A DNA stretch of 28,094 nucleotides from assembly GCA_050122535.1 (NCBI GenBank), contig JASFIT010000008.1, positions 1-28,094 of the forward strand, in the 5' to 3' direction. Shown piece by piece: positions 16,020-24,848 of the stretch (position 1 is the first letter of the stretch; every line of letters begins with the position of its first letter). Under the pieces are notes generated by a model, which was not told where the DNA came from, did not search any database, and worked only from the letters and a program-made list of their open reading frames with translations. The position numbers and the translations under genes are program-made. The stretch comes from JASFEQ01 sp050122535 (GTDB taxonomy: Bacteria; Desulfobacterota; DSM-4660; Desulfatiglandales; HGW-15).

Positions 16020-16371
16020 CTCCTGGCAAGGGTTAACGGTTCATCCACCTCTAAAATATACAAACTAAGTATAGAGAAGAAAAAGATGCGTTTGTCAATC
16101 GTTTTTGATAAAGAAAATAGACCTGGTAACAATGTGAAAAAAAGAACAAACCCCCTCTAATTCTTCGTAAACTCTGAGGGTGGAAGGGCCCCACCTGGTG
16201 GCTGAATGAGTGAGCAAGATAATACTTTGGGCGTTTAAAAACCACCTGGGCTAACCGGCATTCTCTGGAGGGGCCAAAAATTTGCCCGCTGCCCTTAAGT
16301 ATGGCGCACAAAGCGGGATAGCTCTGATCGCACTGTTTAGTCAGCATTGAACTTGGCTTGGTCTCTATTTG
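16020..16371. other. Intergenic region upstream of the hydrogenase cluster; no gene seen
   Basis: No supported gene lies here. The part nearest the hydrogenase holds its leader and a promoter-like site (16068-16098). The rest contains small inverted words such as CCACCTGGTGG, but nothing I can assign. Confidence 0.5.
16068..16098 (-). promoter_or_regulatory. Possible promoter of the hydrogenase cluster
   Basis: Minus-strand TTGACA (16098-16093) and TATACT (16073-16068) are good hexamers but 19 bases apart, longer than ideal. The leader to the small-subunit ATG would be about 50 bases. No sigma-54 type -24/-12 site was seen. Confidence 0.35.
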
Positions 16372-16474
16372 GATGGGCTGTGTGCACAGGCGTCAGGGCA
16401 AGGAAGTCCCGGGAGGAAACTCTGTGGAGAAGGCATGATTTTCAGCCTCTCCAGAGAAACCCGCTCAGCCCATC
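16372..16474 (+). ncRNA. Structured RNA candidate, riboswitch-like, family uncertain
   Basis: A perfect 9-bp closing stem (GATGGGCTG at 16372-16380 with CAGCCCATC at 16466-16474) encloses several helices. These are GGG/CCC around AAGGAAGT (16396-16410), GAG-GAAA-CTC with a GNRA tetraloop (16413-16422), and TGGAGA(A)GGC paired with GCCTCTCCA (16425-16453). AAGAGTTTTT follows the closing stem. The compact multibranched fold with a GNRA loop is riboswitch-like. Blocks such as AAGGAAGTCCCGG and GGAGGAAAC remind me of the molybdenum-cofactor RNA motif, but I could not test this. The several GGA words could instead suit CsrA binding. The only plus-strand gene downstream is the radical SAM gene, with a MITE between. 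Confidence 0.4.
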
Positions 16475-16620
16475 AAGAGTTTTTGCACGGCTGTTTGAAA
16501 GGGCTAGAATGTTACTGAGCAAGGGATTGCCGTCTTTTCCGTACATATGGTATCACACGTGTTTGAAAGACAAAATTCCCTAAGATATGAATTGAGGATA
16601 GTGCGTTTCCCATAATCCAC

Positions 16621-16829
16621 CTAGTGTCGTGTCTCAAAAATAACTTTAAGAATATAAAAACCCTAAAAGTCATTGCGAGGAGCTGTAGGCGACGAAGCAA
16701 TCTCTTGCAAACTAGAGAAGAGAGCAATTTTCACAAAATGAGATTGCTAGCCCCCGACTGGATCGGGGGTCGCAATAACCTCTTATGTAGGCCTTATTTA
16801 TGCAAAGAAATTTTGGGACACGGCACTAG
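16621..16829. mobile_element. MITE-like element with terminal inverted repeats
   Basis: The left end CTAGTGTCGTGTCTCAAAA matches the reverse complement of the right end (CTAGTGCCGTGTCCCAAAA) at 17 of 19 positions. The 209-base element has no coding capacity. It contains an inner repeat (TCATTGCGAGGAGC, then GACGAAGCAATCTC, later GAGATTGCTAG and GGGGGTCGCAATAACC) that can itself fold. It ends 44 bases before the radical SAM start and may supply or block its promoter. No clear target-site duplication was seen beyond the CTAG of the ends. Confidence 0.6.
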
Positions 16830-16873
16830 ATTTCTCGGCTCAAATTCTCCCATTGAGGATGCAGGTTCTTTCT

Positions 16874-18493
16874 ATGAACGTCTTACTCTTATACGCGGAT
16901 AAGTATTACCTGATAAAACAGGTCTATCCTTTCGGCCTGGATCTGATTGCCAATTATTTACGCCAGTACGGTCATAGGGTCACTCTGGACTATCCCTTTT
17001 TGCCGGACAAAGATGTTGAAACCAATTTCGCAAAAACACTAGAGGAGACCGATCCGGATGTGGTTGGCATTGGTATCAGAAACCTGGATACCTGTATGTC
17101 CTGCGAAGCGTATGGTGATTTTCAGGGTCATGATTGTAAAACCTTTTACTTTCTCCCTGCCATCAAGGAGATCGTTGATATGCTTAAGAGAAGAAGACCC
17201 AAATTGCCCGTTATCGTGGGGGGTGGTGCCTTTACCATCTCGCCCGTGGCCATCCTGAAATACCTGGGGCTTGAATATGGAATTGTGGGAGAGGGAGAGG
17301 AGCCTTTTCGCCAATTTCTGGAGGCTTTTCCTGATAAAGGCAAGATATCTAGGATACCCAATATGGTCCATTTCAAGGGGAAGTTTGTGGTTAATAACAG
17401 GCAGGCCTATCGCTTTAGCCGAGGCCAACACGTGAAGGAGAGGGAGAGAAAATTCAACTATGCCTATGAAACCGTGGGACTGCCTGTACAGGTGAAGCGG
17501 GGGTGTAACCAGACTTGTAGCTACTGTGTGGAACCCCTCATAGAGGGCAGGAAATTTGTTTTTCGACCCATGGAGGCGGTTGTGGATGAATTGAAAGCCG
17601 TCTTGGCGGACCAGAGAGATATCCGAACTATTTTTTTTGTGGATACAGAGTTTAACGTTCCAGACCAGCAATATCCCATGACGTTGGCCGAAAAGATCAT
17701 CGGGGAGGGTTTGCACGAGTATTTTCATTTCTCTATCCAAGCATTACCCCGTCCCTTTGATGCCGATTTTGCGAAGATCCTTTCTGAGGCAGGCTTTTCC
17801 TTAATTCTCACCAGTGACAGTTTTGCGGACGGGGTCCTGAAAGAAAACCAGGCCTCCTATCGCCAGGAGGATGTGGTCAGAACACTGGAGCTTTGTGAGG
17901 AGCATGGCATTGATTGTACGGTTGCCATGATATTTGGTCTTCCCGGCGAGACATATGAAACCATTGATCACAGCATTGGCCTTATGGATAAATATCCTTC
18001 CGGTTTTTTGAGACGTTACGAATATACTATTGGGGGCAGGATCTATCAGGGGACCCCATTGTGTCGTTTCATTGAAACCGTGGGGGGAGAGAAGAATCTA
18101 TACGGAAAGAGGTCTGAAGGTTTTGTTGAACCCTCCTATTTCTGCACTCCTGAAAGCCCCATGAAACTGAAGGAATATATACAGGGAGCCCTTCCTCATC
18201 CCATGATGTATCAAAACAGTTATGATGAGACTCGATTTGGAACTCTGGCGTTAAGCTATCTTATTGATCAACGAAGATGGGAAGAGGCCACATCTCTTTT
18301 CAACCGAAACACGCTCCGGGTCCGCTCCTCCATTTATGACTACTTCTTTAGAAAATCGACTGACGCGGGAAGAACGGCAGTTGCCGAGGCAGTGTCTGTA
18401 AATCTCTTGGAGGGAATACAGGGAAGTGATGAGATAAAAGAATATGGGGAGCAGGCAGAGTTGATCAGATACTACCTGAGTCTACTCAGATAA
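16874..18493 (+). CDS. B12-binding-type radical SAM protein of unknown function
   Basis: The 539-residue protein begins MNVLLLYADKYYL, the first strand of a B12-binding-type Rossmann domain (about 1-160). It lacks the DxHxxG base-off motif, as do many radical SAM members of this class. VGEGEEPF near residue 138 is typical. The radical SAM cluster site is RGCNQTCSYCVEP, with C211, C215 and C218 binding the [4Fe-4S] that cleaves S-adenosylmethionine. Extra cysteines (C74, C77, C88) lie in the first domain. The C-terminal 100 residues are helical and unassigned. Start 16874 is chosen because AGG lies eight bases upstream and the fold begins there; 16859 is possible. It converges on fdhE and its substrate is unknown. 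Confidence 0.8.
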   Translation: MNVLLLYADKYYLIKQVYPFGLDLIANYLRQYGHRVTLDYPFLPDKDVETNFAKTLEETDPDVVGIGIRNLDTCMSCEAYGDFQGHDCKTFYFLPAIKEIVDMLKRRRPKLPVIVGGGAFTISPVAILKYLGLEYGIVGEGEEPFRQFLEAFPDKGKISRIPNMVHFKGKFVVNNRQAYRFSRGQHVKERERKFNYAYETVGLPVQVKRGCNQTCSYCVEPLIEGRKFVFRPMEAVVDELKAVLADQRDIRTIFFVDTEFNVPDQQYPMTLAEKIIGEGLHEYFHFSIQALPRPFDADFAKILSEAGFSLILTSDSFADGVLKENQASYRQEDVVRTLELCEEHGIDCTVAMIFGLPGETYETIDHSIGLMDKYPSGFLRRYEYTIGGRIYQGTPLCRFIETVGGEKNLYGKRSEGFVEPSYFCTPESPMKLKEYIQGALPHPMMYQNSYDETRFGTLALSYLIDQRRWEEATSLFNRNTLRVRSSIYDYFFRKSTDAGRTAVAEAVSVNLLEGIQGSDEIKEYGEQAELIRYYLSLLR

Positions 18494-18527
18494 GCTGAGG
18501 GTTTTAGGGCCGTTTCTGAACCGAAAA

Positions 18528-19355
18528 CTATTTAAATCCATGTTTGTTGGCTAACAGATCCAGGTGAATGGTGGCCAAAAACTCCACTTCCATGGGGGCG
18601 GTATCTTCGACAATCCTTTTATCCACGGTCTTGATATACCTGTTGCACTTTCGGCAAAAATCGACCCGAAAGCCTTCCTCCTCTTCACTGTGAAAATACC
18701 CCAGGCTCTTCTGCTCCTGGGTCTGACAAAAGGGACAATTGAGGCGTGGATGGGGCCACTCCTCACCACAGAGCTCACAGTGGAGATGTCTCTTTCCCGT
18801 TTTGTCAAAATAGGCCATATTGGGCTGCGAACCACATAGAGGACAGTAACCATAATCCCAGCTTCCCCCATCTGTCTCTTTGGAAACTGCATTCCGAAGG
18901 GCCTGTAGCGAAGGCCTCAAGGCGAGCTGGGCGAGAAATTGCAAAACCTTGGGTTCCAGATCCGTCTCTTTTCCCATCCTTGTGAGGTTCTTTTCATCTT
19001 TCTCAAGCACAGCCCTAAACAACCGATTTGCCCACTCCGAGTCACCCTGAGATTGCTCCAAGGCCTTTTTCAGGCCATCCACATCCGCTCTCTCTGTGGC
19101 AGCCAAGTGATCCAGGAACTTAGACAGGAGCGCTGAACTCGTCTCAAAGTCAAGGGGTAAATCATTCCGTGAAAAAAGAGGAAAACCCTCCTCCTTTTTT
19201 ACGACCTTTAACCTACTTTCCACTTGGATCTTCCTAGGTTGGGGCGCCACTTCGCCCATGAGGCGCACCAGCTCACGATAGGAAACAAGGGCATCTTTGG
19301 AGACAGGCCGCCGCGCAATGAGTCGGTCAACGTGTTCTAAAAGATCTTCAGTCAT
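18528..19355 (-). CDS. fdhE: FdhE, formate dehydrogenase accessory protein
   Basis: The 275-residue cytoplasmic protein belongs to the FdhE family needed for formation of active exported formate dehydrogenases. The C-terminal half holds rubredoxin-like knuckles: YCPLCGSQP, HCELCGEEWPHPRLNCPFC and FCRKCNRYIKT, matching the iron-binding CxxC pairs of E. coli FdhE. The N-terminal half is helical and less conserved. ATG 19355 with AGGAG upstream is chosen; the in-frame extension to 19490 reads through repeat-like intergenic DNA. It lies downstream of fdhB but beyond a strong terminator, so it may depend on read-through or a weak promoter. Its client should be the adjacent Sec-containing FdhAB. 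Confidence 0.9.
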   Translation of the reverse strand: MTEDLLEHVDRLIARRPVSKDALVSYRELVRLMGEVAPQPRKIQVESRLKVVKKEEGFPLFSRNDLPLDFETSSALLSKFLDHLAATERADVDGLKKALEQSQGDSEWANRLFRAVLEKDEKNLTRMGKETDLEPKVLQFLAQLALRPSLQALRNAVSKETDGGSWDYGYCPLCGSQPNMAYFDKTGKRHLHCELCGEEWPHPRLNCPFCQTQEQKSLGYFHSEEEEGFRVDFCRKCNRYIKTVDKRIVEDTAPMEVEFLATIHLDLLANKHGFK

Positions 19356-19491
19356 TGATGATAATCTCCTATTTACTCCATTGTCCGTTGTGCGTTGACC
19401 GTGGTCAGTTGTAAAAACAGAAAAAACGACGGACAACCAACCATGGACTCTCCACGGTTGCGCTATGCTGAATAACCATGTCGTGGGCAAG

Positions 19492-19530
19492 AAAAAATAA
19501 AGGGGGTCCCCTCAGGGTTACCCCCTTTAT
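19492..19530 (-). terminator. Terminator after fdhB
   Basis: A perfect 11-bp stem (ATAAAGGGGGT against ACCCCCTTTAT) with a 12-base loop is followed on the minus strand by a T6 run. It separates fdhAB from fdhE. A small palindrome, TGACCGTGGTCA, lies at 19396-19407 in the same gap. Confidence 0.8.
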
Positions 19531-19560
19531 GTCTTAGAGGTTTATAATCAAGGCGCTGCT

Positions 19561-20316
19561 TTAGCCTACCAGTTTGTGCAAGAGATTCCACTCTTGTGAG
19601 AGTTCCCTCAAAGAGCTGCCGATCTTCTTGAGGGCCATCTTGCGGTCCATAACCCTTGGTAACCTATCCACGCTGGCATATTCGTAATATTTGCCAGGTT
19701 CGTCAGCCAGCAGATAAAAGCACCTCAGGTCATCAAGCCCTGTAACCACCGCCTTGGGAAATCTGGATTTCGCCTCAGCCAGATGCTGGTTGGCCAGGGA
19801 AACCATTTTATCCCGGTCCCCATAGTTCATAGCCCCTGTAGGACAGGTCTTCACACAGGCGGGTTGAAGGCCGTTGTTGACCCTGTCCACGCACATGGTG
19901 CACTTGGACATGTATCCGGTGCCCTTTTCCGCTCGCGGGATGTTAAACGGACAGGATTCGATAATGTCCTCGGCTTTGGCCTTCCTCAGCTTATCCGTGT
20001 ACAGGACCGCACCGGTTCGGCCATCAATGATGATCCCACCAGGGGCATCATCTTCGGCCGCCTCCTGACATGGCGGTTCCACACAATGTCGGCACTGATC
20101 CGGAAAGAAGTACCAGCGCGGTTTGCCATCAGGCCCTAGGCTTTCTGTAAAACGAACCAATTTATAGGTATAGAAGGAGAGGTCCTTGGGGTTCTGATAG
20201 CTTCCCCACTGCTCCGTCTTGGTAGCCGGCAGTTGGTTCCACTGCTTACAAGCAATCTGACAGCCTCGGCATGCGGTACACAAAGTCGTATCTATGAAAA
20301 ACGCGTTTCCACTCAT
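19561..20316 (-). CDS. fdhB: FdhB, formate dehydrogenase iron-sulfur (beta) subunit
   Basis: The 251-residue ferredoxin-like subunit passes electrons from FdhA to cytochrome c3. Cysteine groups for four [4Fe-4S] clusters are visible: C13-C16-C19-C23, then CRHCVEPPC with a later SCPFNIP, CTMCVDRVNNG, and CVKTCPTGAM. There is no signal peptide of its own, consistent with co-export with FdhA through the Tat pathway. There is no C-terminal membrane anchor, so the enzyme should be a soluble periplasmic FdhAB. AGGGAGGTGA precedes the ATG. It follows fdhA by 15 bases, and a terminator lies after it. Confidence 0.94.
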   Translation of the reverse strand: MSGNAFFIDTTLCTACRGCQIACKQWNQLPATKTEQWGSYQNPKDLSFYTYKLVRFTESLGPDGKPRWYFFPDQCRHCVEPPCQEAAEDDAPGGIIIDGRTGAVLYTDKLRKAKAEDIIESCPFNIPRAEKGTGYMSKCTMCVDRVNNGLQPACVKTCPTGAMNYGDRDKMVSLANQHLAEAKSRFPKAVVTGLDDLRCFYLLADEPGKYYEYASVDRLPRVMDRKMALKKIGSSLRELSQEWNLLHKLVG

Positions 20317-20331
20317 CAGATCACCTCCCTT

Positions 20332-23300
20332 CTATGACTTTCTAATGTTGACCATAAAGGCCTTGGTTTCAGGAATCCTGGTATTGGCATCGCCTATTGA
20401 CGGGGTCAACAGGTTCGCAGAATCGCCGCCACCCTCGGGGTAGACCCATCCATAATGCCATGGGAGTCCCACTTGGTGAACAACGTTCCCGCCCTCCACT
20501 GTCTTGCCGCCGATCCTGAAGGGACGGAATCGATGAGTCACCATGGCCACAGCCTCCACCTTGCCTCGTGCTGATTCCACAATGACCATGTCACCGTTCT
20601 TGATTCCCTTCAACTTGGCCAGTTCATGGCTCATCTCAACGAAGAGCTGGGGATGGGATTCCAACAACCAGGGTTGCCAGCGCGTCATAACCCCTGTCTG
20701 CCAATGCTCGCTGACCCGGTAGGTGGTGGCCACAAACGGATACCTGGGATCGCACGTCTTGTAGACATCCGCATCAGTTCCGTATCTGGCTGCGATCGGG
20801 TTAATGAGCTGACTCGACATAAGATTCTTCTCCACCGGGCACTCCACAGGTTCATAGTGCTCGGGGAAAGGTCCTTCAGCCCTTCCGGGGCCAAAGACAT
20901 GGGCGTGGCCCTCAGGTTTCATGATGAATGGGTACTTGGTCTTGGGATTTGGCGTCCCATCCGCATTGAGCATGGGGGGCCAGCCGCCATCCGGGACATC
21001 ACCAACCCATCCGCCTTTTCCACCTTTGGCGCTGGAATCCCAACGAATGACCGGATGCTCCGGATCCCAGGGTTTGCCATACTTGTCAACTGAAGCGCGG
21101 TTGTAAATAATGCGTCGGTTGACCGGCCAGCACCAAGCCCACCCAAGATTGAGGCCAATGCCAGCCTTCTCTCTCTTGCGCCTGGCAGCCATGTTTCCCT
21201 TGTTCGTGTAGGAGTTGCAGTAGAGCCAGTTCGCGCTGCTCGTGGAGCCGTCATCTTGCAGGAAAGCAAAGCTGGGGACCAGGTCACCCTTCTTGAAGGA
21301 CTTGCCTTTGACAATCATATCCGTCTGGAAATAACCATTGATCTCCTTGGCCACTTTGTGGGGATCATACTTGCCAGCGGTCGTGTAGTCCCACTTCAGA
21401 TTCAGGATGGGCTCAGGAAAGACGGCTGTCGTATCTTTCCTGTAAAGGTATTTCACCTTTTTCATTAGACTGATGATGATATTGCCGTCATCTCTAGCAT
21501 CACCAGGTGGCTCGGCTGCCTGGTAACGCCACTGACTCCAGCGTCCGCTGTTGGTGATAGAGCCTTCCTTCTCCACAGAGACAGCAACGGGGAGGAAAAA
21601 GCACTCGGTTTTGATCTTCTTGGGATCCATCCCCGGTCCTTTCCAGAACCAGCCCGTCTCATTGGGGAAGATATTCACGTTCACCATCCAGTCCAGCTTG
21701 CCCAGCGCCTGTCGGGTCTTGTTCGAATGGGCACCGGAACCTGCCGGATTCTGGCCCCAGGCAAAGAAACCCTTAATACCTCCCTTGTACATGGCATCAA
21801 AGAGGTCCAGCCAGGTGTAGGCCTTGCCGTCATCCAGCTTGGGGAGCCAACTGTAACCGAAATCATTTAGGCTTGTCGCTTTATCGCCGAAGAAAGACTT
21901 GAGCAGACTCACCGAGTATTTGGGATAGTTCCCCCACCAGTTGGCACTCAGAGCATCCTTGGTCTTGGGCGTATATTTCTTGTTGTATTCGGCCAGGGTG
22001 CGTTGAGAGGCCCTGGGGGTCTTCAGATAGCCGGGCCAGATATGAAAGAGGATGCAATGGTCCGTAGATCCCTGCACATTGGACTCCCCTCTCAGGGCAT
22101 TAACGCCACCACCCGCCACACCCATGTTGCCCAGCAGCAACTGAATGATGGCCATGGTTCGGATATTCTGGGTCCCCACTGTATGCTGGGTCCAGCCCAT
22201 GGCATACATGATGGTCCCGGCCTTTCCCCTCTGACCCGTCCCCGAGTACATCTCATAGACCTTGACAAGATCCTCTTTGGGGGTGCCTGTAATGGCAGAG
22301 ACCGTATCCAGGTCATACCGGGTGAAATGTTTTTTCAATTGCTGAAAGACACATCGCGGATCCTGGAGGGACCGATCCTTCTTCGGAATACCGTTCGCAT
22401 CCTTTTCAACGGCCCACATCTTCTTGTTATACTTCCTGGTCTTGGAATCATATCCTGAGAAGAGGCCATCCTTGAAGGAATAGGTGTCTGCCAGAATGAA
22501 GGCCGCATTGGTGTACTCGGCCACGTATTCCTTAAAGTACTTGTTATTGTCGATGATGTATTTGATCATCCCGCCCAGGAAGGCGATATCCGTTCCTGAT
22601 CTCAACGCGGTATAAAAATCGGCCTTTGCTGAAGAGCGCGTAAATCGGGGATCCACACTGATGAGCTTGGCCCCGCGCTTCATGGCCTCGGTCACCCATT
22701 TGAAAGAGATGGGGTGATTCTCAGCCGCATTGGAACCCATGATGAGAATGCAATCACTGTTTCGGATATCGATCCAGTGATTGGTCATCGCGCCGCGTCC
22801 GAACGACTCTGCCAGAGCCGCAACCGTGGCGCTGTGTCAGATACGGGCCTGGTGTTCGATGTAGACCAGACCCAAGGCCCTCATCATGGCCTGGGTCAGC
22901 CAGCACTCTTCATTGTCCAGGGCTGCGCTTCCCACCGAAGCGATACCCGTGGTCCGGTTGACAATGCTTCCCTTTTTGTTTCTGAGCCGGAAAGTATCAT
23001 CCCGAGTCTTCTTGATCCTCTTGGCGATGGTCCAGAGGGCCCAGTCCCATGATACCTCCTGCCACTGCGTGCTGTATGGCTTTCGGTATAATGGAGTGGT
23101 GACACGATTCTCGTTATTGGCCAATTGACTCAAGGCCGCACCCTTTGAACAGAGAGAACCCTCGTTGATGGGGTGGTCAGGGTCTCCCTCAACGTTAATA
23201 ATCTTCCCCGCTCCTGCTTTGCCGGTGTGCACAATCACACCGCAGCCGACAGCACAGTAACAACAGATGCTCGTCGACTCCTTGGCGAAGCGGATTTTCA

Positions 23301-23412
23301 GGGTCTGTGCATGGGACTTGATCGGCTTTAGATCAAGGCCCAGCCCCAGAACCGCCGCGCCTGCTGCAGAAGCCCCTGTGATTTTGAGAAAATCACGACG
23401 CGTAACTTTCAT
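20332..23412 (-). CDS. fdhA: FdhA, selenocysteine formate dehydrogenase catalytic subunit
   Basis: Read through the TGA at 22839-22837 as Sec192, the frame gives 1026 residues. A Tat signal (TRRDFLKITG, residues 4-13) sends it to the periplasm. A [4Fe-4S] site is formed by C50, C53, C57 and C88. The active-site context QARIUHSATVAALAESFG followed by GRGAMTNHW matches known Sec-containing formate dehydrogenases of the FdnG type. The Sec and a bis-pterin guanine dinucleotide bind Mo or W, and the enzyme oxidises formate to CO2 (or runs in reverse). A SECIS-like hairpin lies just downstream of the UGA. The fdhAB pair has its own promoter at 23562-23534. Standard gene calling would split this gene. 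Confidence 0.95.
22804..22820 (-). promoter_or_regulatory. SECIS-like hairpin of fdhA
   Basis: In the mRNA, CGGCUCU and AGAGUCG form a 7-bp stem (one G-U pair) around GGC. The loop is at nucleotides 24-26 after the UGA, the same offset as the hydrogenase hairpin from its second UGA. It lies inside the coding sequence, as bacterial SECIS elements do. Confidence 0.7.
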
Positions 23413-23533
23413 GGGACCTCCTTTCTTTTAGGTTGCTGGTTTAGTTGGGACCGAAAAAATTCGAAACTGTTGAGGAATGTTGGTAATAAAAAAAAGGAGT
23501 TTGAGAAATGGAAATGATGCTGAATAACGAACT

Positions 23534-23562
23534 CTTATGGCTCTTCTGGAGATAATTGTCAA
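23534..23562 (-). promoter_or_regulatory. Promoter of fdhAB
   Basis: Minus-strand TTGACA (23562-23557) is followed after 17 bases by CATAAG (23539-23534), a perfect -35 with a four-of-six -10. The leader to the fdhA ATG at 23412 is about 115 bases. No other feature was seen in 23413-23810. Confidence 0.5.
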
Positions 23563-23810
23563 GGATTTTTTTCTGAAAAATCAAGCAGTTGCATATATCA
23601 AAATTGACATAAGTTCCTGCGAAGATCAGCTCCTTACCTGCGAAAAAGATGTGCCAGGAATTGCAACAAAACCAAATAGATTCAAGTGCTAAGTGCTTCA
23701 AAAGGCTGGTACAACTGCATGATTTCATATATAACCCATCTACACAAACGGGTGCCTCCCTGGCTGGCGGCATCAAGCAACAATTATGACGGTCCATTTT
23801 TATCCCTTAG

Positions 23811-23973
23811 AGGCTGTGTCGCAATTCGACAAAACTGTCATTCCGGGCGAGCGGAATGATGTTGAGCGAGACCCGGAATCCAGGAAACTAGCGAAAAAAT
23901 CAAATCATTCTGGATCCCGGCTCGCATCCCGCTCCGCGGGATTTGGCCGGGATGACGAATTGCGACACAGTCT
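23811..23973. repeat. Long inverted-repeat element, copy 1 (complete)
   Basis: The ends CTGTGTCGCAATTCG (23814-23828) and CGAATTGCGACACAG (23956-23970) are perfect 15-bp inverted repeats, with partial pairing two or three bases further out. Internal words (TCATTCCGGGCG, GAGACCCGGAATCCAGG, TTCTGGATCCCGGCTC, GGCCGGGATGACG) also pair, so the RNA folds into one long hairpin. A second copy is cut by the right edge at 28017. Non-coding and MITE-like; it sits directly upstream of the enoyl-CoA hydratase gene. Confidence 0.75.
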
Positions 23974-24010
23974 CGTATTCGGCGGGAAAGAGATTCGTTG
24001 TAAAGGAGAA

Positions 24011-24802
24011 ATGGGTATGGAAAAAGTGGTGAAATTGGAAAAGGTGGAAGGCATTGCGTCCGTGACCCTTAACAGACCTAAGTCCTACAATGCATTCAAT
24101 CTGGAGATGATCCAGTATTTGGCGGAAAGACTCATGGAACTTGCCACAGATCAAGGCGTAAAGGGTGTGGTCATCACTGGAAAGGAAGAAGTCTTTTGTG
24201 CGGGGGGAGATCTTAAATGGGTGGCCGGTTTTGGACGCAGTTATGGTGAGGCCTTCCATGAACTTGCAGCCAGGTACCATCAGGCCATCCTGGAAATTCG
24301 CAGGATGCCCAAGCCCGTGGTGGCAGCGATAAACGGACTCGCTGCCGGAGGTGGATTTTCCATGGCCATCGCCTGTGATTTCCGGATTATGGAGGTCTCT
24401 GCCGTTTTGAGGCAAGCTTACACGGGCAATGGGTTAAGCATCGATGGAGGAGGCACGTTTACACTACCCAGAATAGTTGGGTTGGCTAGGGCCATGGAAA
24501 TTGCTGCATTTGATCGGCCCATTGACTCTGCAACTGCCGAAGCTTGGGGTCTTGTTACGGAAGTGGTGGATGACGGTCAGGCTTTTAAGAGGGCGATCGA
24601 ACTGGTTGAAGAGATGAAAGAAGGGTCCCTCTCCTCCTTTGCGGCCTCGAAAAAATTGATAAATGATTCGTTTGACACATCCTTTGAGGCCCAGTTGGAG
24701 AAGGAGCGGGAGTCCCTGTCCTGGTGTGCGGACCACCCCAATGGACAGGAGGGCATCTCCGCCTTTGTGGAAAAGAGAAAACCGGTTTTCAATAAATCTT
24801 GA
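24011..24802 (+). CDS. Enoyl-CoA hydratase/isomerase (crotonase) family protein
   Basis: The 263-residue cytoplasmic protein has the crotonase fold. LNRPKSYNAFNLEM is the N-terminal signature; CAGGDLKW (near residue 65) and NGLAAGGGFSMAIACDFR (near 110) form the oxyanion hole for the CoA thioester. LSIDGGGTFTLPRIVGLARA follows, with an aspartate rather than one of the two hydratase glutamates. That favours an isomerase-like or other crotonase reaction over plain hydration. ATG 24011 has AAAGGAG upstream; the frame is open back to 23786, but that part runs through the inverted-repeat element and is not coding. It stands alone, convergent with fusA; fatty or aromatic acid degradation is possible, but the context does not show it. 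Confidence 0.88.
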   Translation: MGMEKVVKLEKVEGIASVTLNRPKSYNAFNLEMIQYLAERLMELATDQGVKGVVITGKEEVFCAGGDLKWVAGFGRSYGEAFHELAARYHQAILEIRRMPKPVVAAINGLAAGGGFSMAIACDFRIMEVSAVLRQAYTGNGLSIDGGGTFTLPRIVGLARAMEIAAFDRPIDSATAEAWGLVTEVVDDGQAFKRAIELVEEMKEGSLSSFAASKKLINDSFDTSFEAQLEKERESLSWCADHPNGQEGISAFVEKRKPVFNKS

Positions 24803-24848
24803 GCAGAAGTGGAATTAAGGATTGGCGGGTAAAAACATGGAGGCGGAA

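Noticed and set aside
16051..16347. Minus-strand open frame of 98 codons upstream of the hydrogenase small subunit
   Set aside because: No motif and no plausible start signal. It covers the promoter region.
23441..23797. Minus-strand open frame of 118 codons upstream of fdhA
   Set aside because: Low-complexity ending, no ribosome-binding site, no recognisable motif, and it overlaps the likely fdhA promoter.
23786..24010. N-terminal extension of the crotonase protein
   Set aside because: These 75 codons run through a dispersed inverted-repeat element. The ATG at 24011 has a proper ribosome-binding site and the family fold begins there.
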